Below, piece by piece: positions 1 through 5,223 of a stretch of 7,367 bases of DNA; the first letter of the stretch is position 1; each line of letters opens with the position of its first letter. The notes under the pieces were generated by a model. It did not search any database. It had not been told where the DNA came from and saw only the letters and a list, made by a program, of their open reading frames with translations. This stretch comes from Ruminococcaceae bacterium UBA5423 (lineage in GTDB: Bacteria > Bacillota > Clostridia > Oscillospirales > Acutalibacteraceae): NCBI GenBank assembly GCA_002409375.1, contig DHNF01000158.1, positions 8,278 to 15,644 of the forward strand. Direction: 5' to 3'. Made by a program: the position numbers and the translations under genes.

Positions 1-292
1 GTATAAAAGCGCAGTGGCGTATTTCGGCACCCTCACCGATTATCACGTTTTCACCAATAAAAGCTGATTCAGCCACAACTGCAGTTTTATGTATCCAAAC
101 ACCGGGGTGCGGATTGTCAAAGTCCAGAGGATTAAGACTCGGCCCGATTTTTTTTATGAATCCACAAACATCTGATAGTGCCTGCCATGGGAAGTCGACG
201 CCCTTAAGCAGCGTTTCTGCAATTGTATTTCCGGGTTCAAACAGCGATTCTGTGCGCAGCTGATCTATCCCCTCAATTTCAAATATTTGCAT
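1..292 (-). CDS. Left-handed beta-helix (hexapeptide repeat) protein, UDP-GlcNAc pyrophosphorylase-like; 3' end outside window
   Basis: This is a minus-strand reading frame, open at the window edge, with 97 N-terminal residues present. It starts at ATG 290-292, preceded by a GGGGG run at 298-302 at normal spacing. The first part reads as a short helical cap (IAETLLKGVDFPWQAL near residues 24-39, then FIKKIGPSLN). From about residue 65 it becomes a hexapeptide-type beta-helix (WIHKTAVVAES, then AFIGENVIIGEGAEIRHCAF). This layout matches clostridial proteins of roughly 220-230 residues that are often called UDP-N-acetylglucosamine pyrophosphorylase or nucleotidyltransferase. No nucleotidyltransferase signature (LAAGxGTRM type) is visible in the part present, so only the acyltransferase-like helix is supported, and substrate and reaction are unknown. 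The gene is divergent from mntP. Confidence 0.8.
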   Translation of the reverse strand, partial: MQIFEIEGIDQLRTESLFEPGNTIAETLLKGVDFPWQALSDVCGFIKKIGPSLNPLDFDNPHPGVWIHKTAVVAESAFIGENVIIGEGAEIRHCAFI

Positions 293-320
293 ATAATCCC
301 CCATTTCAACGGTTATCTAA

Positions 321-349
321 TTGACAGTGTATGCGCCTGGTTATATAAT
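321..349 (+). promoter_or_regulatory. Sigma-A (housekeeping) promoter of mntP
   Basis: The -35 box TTGACA is at 321-326 and the -10 box TATAAT at 344-349, separated by exactly 17 bases. Both boxes match the consensus in full. Transcription should begin near 356, giving an untranslated leader of about 40 bases. That is too short for the yybP-ykoY manganese riboswitch that precedes many mntP genes, so any metal control would have to act at the DNA level. No MntR-type operator was recognised. Confidence 0.85.
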
Positions 350-395
350 TATGTTTTAACCTTTTAGCTTTGGATGTTTGAAAGGATGGTATCTG

Positions 396-980
396 ATGGG
401 AATTGCATACCTGCTGCTTATTGCTGTTGTATTATCGATTGACGCATTTGCGGTATCGGTAAGCAGCGGAATGGTGCTGTGTTTTACCACTGTACGACAG
501 AACCTGCGTATAGCAGGCAGTTTCGGTTTGTTTCAGGGATTGATGCCCTTTTTAGGATATACCATAGCCCGAACCTTTTCAAGTAGGATCGAGTCTTTAG
601 ACCACTGGGTAGCATTCGGTTTGCTCTCATTTATCGGAATAAAAATGCTGTGGGAAACACGCGGCTCAGAGGAAATACCAAGCGGTGACCCAAGCAGGTG
701 GGATTCGGTACTATTAATGGCAATAGCAACAAGTATCGATGCGCTTGCAGTGGGAGCATCGTTGGCAATTTTGCCGCAAAGCGGAATTCTGGCATTGCCT
801 TATGGCTTTGTTATTTGCTGTGTCATAATTGCAATAATCACATTTTTATTATGCCTTTGCGGTATAATTATCGGCTGCCGTTTTGGGAATTTATTTGGCA
901 AAAAGGCGCAGGTCTTGGGCGGCTTTATTCTAATAGGAATCGGTATTAAAATTCTGCTTGAGCATACCGTATTCGCATAG
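396..980 (+). CDS. mntP: Putative manganese efflux pump MntP (194 aa)
   Basis: This is a small integral membrane protein of the MntP (DUF204) family, which exports Mn2+ across the cytoplasmic membrane. The family's two-repeat architecture is clear: LSIDAFAVSVSSG near residues 13-25 and ATSIDALAVGAS near 111-122 each carry the conserved aspartate (D16 and D115) in a membrane helix. About six hydrophobic helices fill the 194 residues, the usual family length. I chose ATG 396 over the in-frame TTG at 378 because the AAAGGATGG site at 381-389 lies between them, at correct spacing for 396 only. The related sporulation protein YtaF is an alternative subfamily; length and motifs favour MntP. The gene has its own consensus promoter and converges on ytvI with stops 3 bases apart. 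Confidence 0.88.
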   Translation: MGIAYLLLIAVVLSIDAFAVSVSSGMVLCFTTVRQNLRIAGSFGLFQGLMPFLGYTIARTFSSRIESLDHWVAFGLLSFIGIKMLWETRGSEEIPSGDPSRWDSVLLMAIATSIDALAVGASLAILPQSGILALPYGFVICCVIIAIITFLLCLCGIIIGCRFGNLFGKKAQVLGGFILIGIGIKILLEHTVFA

Positions 981-983
981 CCG

Positions 984-2099
984 CTACTTCCATATGCGTA
1001 TTTTGCCGGTCTCATGCAGTTGGACAAGAACCATAATAATTATTGGAAATATAAGCATGCCCAGCAGTCCAATTGCACGCAGTCCAAGAAACATAAAAAA
1101 CAGCGTAACAAGCGGATTAAGCCCGATTTGCATGCTTACAAGGCGTGGTTCCAATACATTGCGGATAATAGTTACAATAATATAAATAATCCCTAAGCCG
1201 ATGAACATTTTTGCTTCGCCCATTATCAGAGCGATAAATGCCCACGGAACCAACACTGTGCCCGTCCCGAGTACAGGCAATATATCAACCAGTGCTATCA
1301 ATGCAGCCAGAAGTAATGCATACGGTATGCGCAACAAAGTAAACCCGATGCTAAGTTCCACAAAGGTGATAAACATAAGCAGTCCATAAGCGCGCATCAA
1401 TTTAAACAGTGTATTGGTACAAATATTACGAACAAAACTAATTGTTTCAGAATGCCTGTCAGGCACCTGTCGCAATATGAATGAAAGCACATTGTGGTAA
1501 TCAATTGATAGGAAGATTGAGGCAATAACCCATATAATAAAACTAACAAGAAGTATTGGCAGGCGCGCTGTGGCAGAAGCGACCGATGTAGCCACACTTG
1601 TAAACAGCCCGGTTACAGAACTGACAATGTTGGATGAAAACTCGGTTATCGCTCGCTGCAGAGAAGTCATCGCTTGCTGGGATAATATATGCGAAAAGCT
1701 GTATATAAATTTATTTATATTGTCTGTCAACCCCATTACGGTTTTTTCAATAGTAACTATATTTTTATTATCCGAGACAAAGTTAATAATTCCTTGAATA
1801 AGCTGCCAGCCGATAACAGCGACAATGCCCGCAATCAGTAATATTACAAATACAACTAATACAACCGAAAAAACTTTACGGCTTATATGAGTCTTTTTAA
1901 CCAGCCAACCGAGCGGCCGCTGAAGTCCGGCAGCAACAACAAAAGCCAACACAAACGGCAGCATCCACATAAAAAGATAGCGCAAAACCAAAATGCCTAT
2001 CGCAAGTAAAACTCCATAATATAAAAGATTAATAAGAAACTGCACCCGTCGCTTAATCTTAATCGCCGACTCGGATTCGGGAATTTGTTCCAAACGCAA
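984..2099 (-). CDS. ytvI: AI-2E/PerM-family membrane protein, sporulation YtvI type (371 aa)
   Basis: This polytopic membrane protein belongs to the AI-2E transporter (PerM/UPF0118) family. N-terminal hydrophobic segments lie near residues 21-60 and 76-105, followed by a long amphipathic soluble section (about 106-178). The helix-rich C-terminal half carries the family hallmarks VDILPVLGTGTVLVPW (271-286) and LEPRLVSMQIGLNPLVTL (316-333). The 371-residue length and overall pattern fit the YtvI subfamily associated with sporulation; its transported substrate is not established. The start is TTG 2097-2099, supported by AAAGGGGG at 2108-2115, 8 bases upstream; no competing ATG is nearby. It is transcribed away from the threonine operon and ends 3 bases from the mntP stop. 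The sporulation assignment is by family resemblance; no sporulation-sigma promoter could be confirmed. Confidence 0.85.
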   Translation of the reverse strand: MRLEQIPESESAIKIKRRVQFLINLLYYGVLLAIGILVLRYLFMWMLPFVLAFVVAAGLQRPLGWLVKKTHISRKVFSVVLVVFVILLIAGIVAVIGWQLIQGIINFVSDNKNIVTIEKTVMGLTDNINKFIYSFSHILSQQAMTSLQRAITEFSSNIVSSVTGLFTSVATSVASATARLPILLVSFIIWVIASIFLSIDYHNVLSFILRQVPDRHSETISFVRNICTNTLFKLMRAYGLLMFITFVELSIGFTLLRIPYALLLAALIALVDILPVLGTGTVLVPWAFIALIMGEAKMFIGLGIIYIIVTIIRNVLEPRLVSMQIGLNPLVTLFFMFLGLRAIGLLGMLIFPIIIMVLVQLHETGKIRIWK

Positions 2100-2107
2100 A
2101 TAAAATG

Positions 2108-2115
2108 CCCCCTTT
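2108..2115 (-). promoter_or_regulatory. Ribosome binding site fixing the TTG start of ytvI
   Basis: On the minus strand this reads AAAGGGGG and ends 8 bases before TTG at 2099. It is a near-ideal Shine-Dalgarno sequence and is the reason the TTG codon is accepted as the start. Confidence 0.8.
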
Positions 2116-2223
2116 CAAGTCTGCATTAACTGCTTGTTCAATTAAAAATCAGACCGTCTTGCAGGCGTTAGCCCACATTCTCTCGATCAAAAACTCTTCA
2201 CAAATTTTGTATATATTTTAATG

Positions 2224-2239
2224 GAGTAAGATACTACTC
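2224..2239. repeat. Short inverted repeat (GAGTA, 6 bases, TACTC)
   Basis: The arms GAGTA (2224-2228) and TACTC (2235-2239) flank a 6-base spacer. It lies just downstream of the predicted ytvI transcription start, so it could be a 5' hairpin of that mRNA or an operator. Read on the plus strand it is followed closely by TTTTT, but there is no plus-strand gene upstream to terminate. The arms are short and chance is possible. Confidence 0.3.
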
Positions 2240-2250
2240 GCTTTTTGTCA

Positions 2251-2279
2251 ATTATATCCTAAAGAACTTAGATAAGCAA
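2251..2279 (-). promoter_or_regulatory. Candidate promoter of ytvI
   Basis: On the minus strand the -35 box is TTGCTT (2274-2279) and the -10 box is a consensus TATAAT (2251-2256), with 17 bases between. Transcription would start near 2244, leaving a leader of about 145 bases before the TTG start. The -10 is strong and the -35 only half matches. The form is sigma-A-like rather than sporulation-sigma-like, which is mildly unexpected for a YtvI-type gene. Confidence 0.55.
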
Positions 2280-2389
2280 GAAATTTAATTCACCAAAAGT
2301 CATATTGAATGAATACTTTTTATTATCACTTCCTCGATAGTATAAAACGTTGAATTGTCTGATGCGAAGATATTAAGAGCTTTTATAAG

Positions 2390-2414
2390 AATCAGTGAGC
2401 TTATTTGATTTTTT
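2390..2414 (+). terminator. Weak hairpin with T run upstream of the operon promoter
   Basis: AATCAG (2390-2395) can pair with TTGATT (2405-2410), including one G-T pair, over a 9-base loop, followed by TTTT. It resembles a weak intrinsic terminator on the plus strand. It lies before the operon's best promoter, so it cannot attenuate transcripts from that promoter. It could stop stray plus-strand transcription, or it may be chance in AT-rich DNA. Confidence 0.2.
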
Positions 2415-2438
2415 GCTTAAATTTAAACGATTATGGAC

Positions 2439-2467
2439 TTGAAATACAATCGGCAGAATGATATAGT
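2439..2467 (+). promoter_or_regulatory. Strong promoter of the ACT-hom-thrB-lysC operon
   Basis: The -35 box TTGAAA (2439-2444) and -10 box TATAGT (2462-2467) each match 5 of 6 consensus bases and are 17 bases apart. A TG at 2459-2460 makes an extended -10. The start of transcription should be near 2474. The promoter overlaps codons of a longer in-frame reading frame that begins at ATG 2433, which argues that the longer frame is not what is translated. The same ten bases, ATGATATAGT, recur in the promoter candidate before the last gene of the window. GATA and TATC flank the centre of the -10 as a small inverted repeat (2460-2470). Confidence 0.75.
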
Positions 2468-2493
2468 ATCTCGTATAAAACACATGCGTGCGC

Positions 2494-2502
2494 AGGGGGT
2501 GG
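2494..2502 (+). promoter_or_regulatory. Ribosome binding site fixing TTG 2508 as start of the ACT protein
   Basis: The sequence AGGGGGTGG lies 5 to 13 bases before TTG 2508, with the G run ending 8 bases upstream. No comparable site precedes ATG 2433. Confidence 0.75.
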
Positions 2503-2507
2503 ACACT

Positions 2508-2966
2508 TTGGAGCTGACAAACGAGAATTCAAGGCTGCTTTTAGTGGACTCTGCGGTTTTACCAAAAGTTTTTTCACGTGTCGTAGAAGCCAAGCAGTTG
2601 TTGGCATCGGGCAAAGCAACTTCAGCCGCACAGGCTGCTCGAATTGCCGGCATTTCCCGAAGCGCATTTTACAAATACAGGGGTGCAGTTTACATCTATG
2701 ATGCGCAAAAGGTTGGCCGCATTCTGACATTACATATCGAATTGAGTGACAGACCGGGAATTCTGTCTCGCGTATTATCGGAATTTGCTGAAACCGGCAC
2801 AAATATCCTTACAGTAAACCAAAATATTCCTGCACAAGGCAAAGCTTTGGTTTCGATTTCGGCGCGTATAGATGACCCGGGGTTCGAAGTTTCTCAATTC
2901 GTAAAAAGACTTTCGGCCTGTGACGGAGTCGAACGCGTGCTGCGTATCTCCGGGCAGCAAAAGTAA
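2508..2966 (+). CDS. HTH-like plus ACT domain protein, UPF0735/PheB family (152 aa)
   Basis: This is a small cytoplasmic protein with a helix-turn-helix-like N-terminal part and a C-terminal ACT domain. Residues 16-36 form a helix (VLPKVFSRVVEAKQLLASGK). Residues 38-58 read as a helix-turn-helix (AAQAARIAGISRSAFYKYR). The ACT domain spans about 73-147 and has the ligand-binding-loop motif ELSDRPGILSRV (78-89). This is the layout of the UPF0735 family, whose Bacillus member is PheB; the biochemical role is not settled. I start it at TTG 2508, giving 152 residues, close to the family's usual 145-150. An in-frame ATG at 2433 would add 25 residues, but it has no ribosome binding site and overlaps the promoter. 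As first gene of a threonine-branch operon it is a good candidate amino-acid sensor or regulator (inference). hom follows after 46 bases. Confidence 0.85.
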   Translation: MELTNENSRLLLVDSAVLPKVFSRVVEAKQLLASGKATSAAQAARIAGISRSAFYKYRGAVYIYDAQKVGRILTLHIELSDRPGILSRVLSEFAETGTNILTVNQNIPAQGKALVSISARIDDPGFEVSQFVKRLSACDGVERVLRISGQQK

Positions 2967-2967
2967 T

Positions 2968-2991
2968 ACAATATATTGTTTTGGATATAAT
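2968..2991 (+). promoter_or_regulatory. Palindrome plus TATAAT in the gap before hom
   Basis: A perfect 12-base palindrome, ACAATATATTGT, occupies 2968-2979 immediately after the ACT gene stop. A consensus -10 box TATAAT follows at 2986-2991. No acceptable -35 box is present (GTAATA at 17 bases), and a transcript would start only about 15 bases before the hom ATG. It could be a weak internal promoter with an operator over it, or simply AT-rich spacer. Confidence 0.3.
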
Positions 2992-3012
2992 GGAAAGGCA
3001 GGGCACATACAC

Positions 3013-4251
3013 ATGGTTCAGATTGCAATAATGGGTTATGGAGTTGTAGGTTCAGGCGTTGCGGAAGTAATGCTAAAGAACAAAAAGAGTATTTATCACA
3101 AGGCAGGACAGCCTATTGGAATAAGTAAAATTCTTGATGTACGAAATTTTCCGGACAGTCCATTGGCAGACAAGTTTACAAAAAACTTTGATGATATTGT
3201 CAATGATCCCGGCATACGCATAGTTGTGGAAACAATAGGCGGTTTAACTCCGGCCTATGAATATGTGCGTCGGTGCCTGCTTGCCGGTAAAAGTGTGGTG
3301 ACATCAAACAAAGAACTGGTTGCCTCCAAAGGAGATGAACTTCTTGCAATAGCGCGAGAAAACAACCTTAATTTTTTGTTTGAGGCAAGTGTGGGGGGAG
3401 GCATCCCGATTTTGCGTCCTTTAGACCAATGTCTTGCCGCAAACGAAGTGTACGAGATTGCGGGTATTTTAAACGGAACAACAAATTTTGTGCTTACAAA
3501 AATGATAAGTGACAGTATGTCATTTGAGGATGCTTTAAAACTTGCACAGCAACTCGGTTATGCTGAACGCGATCCACAAGCGGATATAGAAGGGCACGAT
3601 ACATGCAGGAAAATATGCATACTGGCATCGTTAGCTTTCGGCCGGCATGTCTATCCGGAACAGGTGCATACCGAAGGCATTAGTAATATTACACTTGATG
3701 ATGTTAAATACGCATCGGCTTTTGACGGTGCAATAAAGCTTATAGGCAGAGCGTGCAAGAATTCTGACGGTAGACTTGACTGCATCGTCGCACCCATGAT
3801 AATTCCGCAAGCAAGCAAGCTTGCGGAAGTCAATGACGAGTATAACGGTATTCTTGTGCGCGGAGATGCGATTGGCGATGTGGTTTTCTATGGGCGAGGC
3901 GCGGGCAAGCTGCCCACGGCAAGTGCTGTTGTTGCTGACATAATCGACGAAGTCAAGCATCTGGGTGCACGCAAATATTTAAGTTGGGATCCCGGCCTTA
4001 AAGACTATGTGTCAGATTATCGTGAAGCAGAATATGCGACATTGCTGCGACTGCGCGGCAGCGACTTGGAATCCGCACTAAACAAGCTGGAAAAAGCCCT
4101 TGGCAAATGTACAACCGTAAACGCCAAAGACACTCCATCGGACGAGTTAGCGCTTTATACACCGGTAGTGTGCGAAAGTCTTTTGGATAAGGCGATAGAA
4201 TCATTAAACGGTGTTTCACTGATAAATCGTATCAGGATTGCAAGTTTATAA
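3013..4251 (+). CDS. hom: Homoserine dehydrogenase (412 aa)
   Basis: Hom reduces L-aspartate semialdehyde to L-homoserine with NAD(P)H in the cytoplasm, the branch-point step to threonine and methionine. The nucleotide-binding fold opens with GYGVVGSGV (8-16). TSNKELVASKGDEL (97-110) carries conserved K100, and GILNGTTNFVLTKM (151-164) is the family core. In LGYAERDPQADIEGHDTCRK (181-200), D196 and K200 match the catalytic Asp and Lys. I start at ATG 3013 because a glycine-rich dinucleotide-binding strand follows at once and GGCAGGG (2997-3003) is a ribosome binding site. Thirty-one upstream in-frame residues overlap the previous gene and look non-coding. The C-terminal section (about 341-412) looks like the usual ACT domain but lacks the D-x-PG loop. 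thrB follows after 30 bases. Confidence 0.95.
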   Translation: MVQIAIMGYGVVGSGVAEVMLKNKKSIYHKAGQPIGISKILDVRNFPDSPLADKFTKNFDDIVNDPGIRIVVETIGGLTPAYEYVRRCLLAGKSVVTSNKELVASKGDELLAIARENNLNFLFEASVGGGIPILRPLDQCLAANEVYEIAGILNGTTNFVLTKMISDSMSFEDALKLAQQLGYAERDPQADIEGHDTCRKICILASLAFGRHVYPEQVHTEGISNITLDDVKYASAFDGAIKLIGRACKNSDGRLDCIVAPMIIPQASKLAEVNDEYNGILVRGDAIGDVVFYGRGAGKLPTASAVVADIIDEVKHLGARKYLSWDPGLKDYVSDYREAEYATLLRLRGSDLESALNKLEKALGKCTTVNAKDTPSDELALYTPVVCESLLDKAIESLNGVSLINRIRIASL

Positions 4252-4267
4252 ATATATATATTATAAA
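4245..4267. repeat. AT-only inverted repeat between hom and thrB
   Basis: The arms TTTATAA (4245-4251, containing the hom stop) and TTATAAA (4261-4267) are exact reverse complements around a 9-base ATATATATA spacer. All 23 bases are A or T. The right arm includes the AAA of the thrB ribosome binding site AAAGG (4265-4269). An RNA hairpin could tune thrB translation or protect the message, but A-U pairs alone are weak. Confidence 0.4.
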
Positions 4268-4281
4268 GGCAGATACAAATA

Positions 4282-5193
4282 ATGATAAAAATCACAGTAC
4301 CGGCGTCAAGTGCGAATCTTGGTTCAGGCTTTGATGCACTTGGCATCGCACTAACTCTGTACAACCATGTATGGATGGAGGAAGCCGACGGCAGTGTTGA
4401 AAAGCCGATTTGCAAAATCGAATCAGCCGACGGTGTTAAAATTCCAACCGACGAGAGCAACATGGTATTTATGGCTGCAAAGTATTTATATCAAAAATGC
4501 GGCTATCCATTCCATGGTCTTAGATTAAAGCAGGAGAACAACATTCCACTGACAAGGGGTCTTGGCAGCTCGTCCGCTTGTCTTGTTGCCGGCTTGCTTG
4601 GAGCCAACACATTGCTCGGCAGTCCGCTTTCGTTATCCGACATTTCCGATGTTGCGGCAGGCCTTGAGGGACATCCCGACAACACTGCACCCGCTATATT
4701 CGGCGGACTTGTAACGGCTGTTATGGAAAATGGCAGGGTTTATACTGTAAGTGTCCCTGTATCTGACCGCATACGCTTTGCCCTGTTTGTACCGAATTTT
4801 GAGCTGAAAACAGAAAAATCCCGTGCTGTGCTTCCCTCTCAAGTATCGCGAGGCGATGCCGTTTATAATCTGTCACGCGCCGCACTAATGACCGCTTCAT
4901 TGTTTTCGGGCAAACTTGACAATCTTCGCGTGGCGGTGAAAGATAGATTGCATCAGCCGTATCGCTTTCCGCTCATCCAGGGCGCGGATCAGGTGTTTTT
5001 TATTGCATACAGACTTGGTGCCTACGCAGTTTCAATAAGCGGTTCGGGGCCGTCGGTTATGGCAATAGTTAACAGCGATGATTCTTCATTCGTATCAAAA
5101 GCAAAATCCCGTCTTAACGATGCAGGACTGACAGATTGGAATGTGCAGCTTTTGGAATGCGATGCTGGCGGAGCCAGGGTTGAGTTTTTATAA
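4282..5193 (+). CDS. thrB: Homoserine kinase (303 aa)
   Basis: ThrB phosphorylates L-homoserine with ATP to O-phospho-L-homoserine, the substrate of threonine synthase. It is a soluble GHMP-superfamily kinase with all three signature blocks. Motif 1 is SSANLGSGFDALG (9-21). The ATP-binding loop is LTRGLGSSSA (90-99). Motif 3 is SISGSGPSVMA (251-261). EGHPDNTAPAIFGG (129-142) is typical of homoserine kinase rather than other GHMP kinases. The length is normal for ThrB. The ATG start is 12 bases after AAAGG (4265-4269), and the SSANLGSGFDALG motif sits at the expected distance from the N-terminus. The gene lies 30 bases after hom and 30 bases before the chosen lysC start, in one apparent transcription unit. 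No threonine synthase gene (thrC) is in the window. Confidence 0.95.
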   Translation: MIKITVPASSANLGSGFDALGIALTLYNHVWMEEADGSVEKPICKIESADGVKIPTDESNMVFMAAKYLYQKCGYPFHGLRLKQENNIPLTRGLGSSSACLVAGLLGANTLLGSPLSLSDISDVAAGLEGHPDNTAPAIFGGLVTAVMENGRVYTVSVPVSDRIRFALFVPNFELKTEKSRAVLPSQVSRGDAVYNLSRAALMTASLFSGKLDNLRVAVKDRLHQPYRFPLIQGADQVFFIAYRLGAYAVSISGSGPSVMAIVNSDDSSFVSKAKSRLNDAGLTDWNVQLLECDAGGARVEFL

Positions 5194-5223
5194 AATCCAA
5201 ACATTATGAAAGGTATGGTTTTC

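Larger units (their letters stand above)
2100..2438. other. Divergent intergenic region, AT-rich, no gene
   Basis: This stretch lies between ytvI (minus) and the threonine-branch operon (plus). It holds the ytvI promoter and a leader of about 145 bases, a small inverted repeat at 2224-2239 and a weak hairpin with a T run at 2390-2414. I looked for a T-box (no TGGNACCGCG element), a lysine riboswitch and a threonine-rich leader peptide, and saw none. A 14-codon frame starting at the ATG near 2319 contains one threonine and has no ribosome binding site. Confidence 0.7.

Noticed and set aside
340..368. Divergent promoter for the minus-strand beta-helix gene overlapping the mntP promoter
   Set aside because: TATAAC (340-345 on the minus strand) is a fair -10, but no -35 box is present at 16-18 bases.
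2281..2340. Sporulation-sigma (sigma-F/G type) promoter for ytvI
   Set aside because: GTATT and GGTGAATTAA on the minus strand resemble the boxes loosely, but the -10 fails at two conserved positions and the spacer is too long.
2319..2363. Threonine-rich attenuation leader peptide
   Set aside because: The only short frame here has one threonine, no isoleucine or threonine run and no ribosome binding site, and it precedes the operon promoter.
2100..2507. T-box or lysine riboswitch upstream of the threonine operon
   Set aside because: No T-box TGGNACCGCG element or lysine-element core was found, and the predicted leader from the best promoter is only about 34 bases.
2431..2802. Minus-strand 123-residue frame opposite the ACT protein
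   Set aside because: It is cysteine- and proline-rich with no domain, and its opposite strand encodes a recognisable HTH-like/ACT protein.
2920..3012. 31-residue N-terminal extension of homoserine dehydrogenase
   Set aside because: It overlaps the ACT gene, has no ribosome binding site and precedes the glycine-rich nucleotide-binding strand that normally begins the protein.
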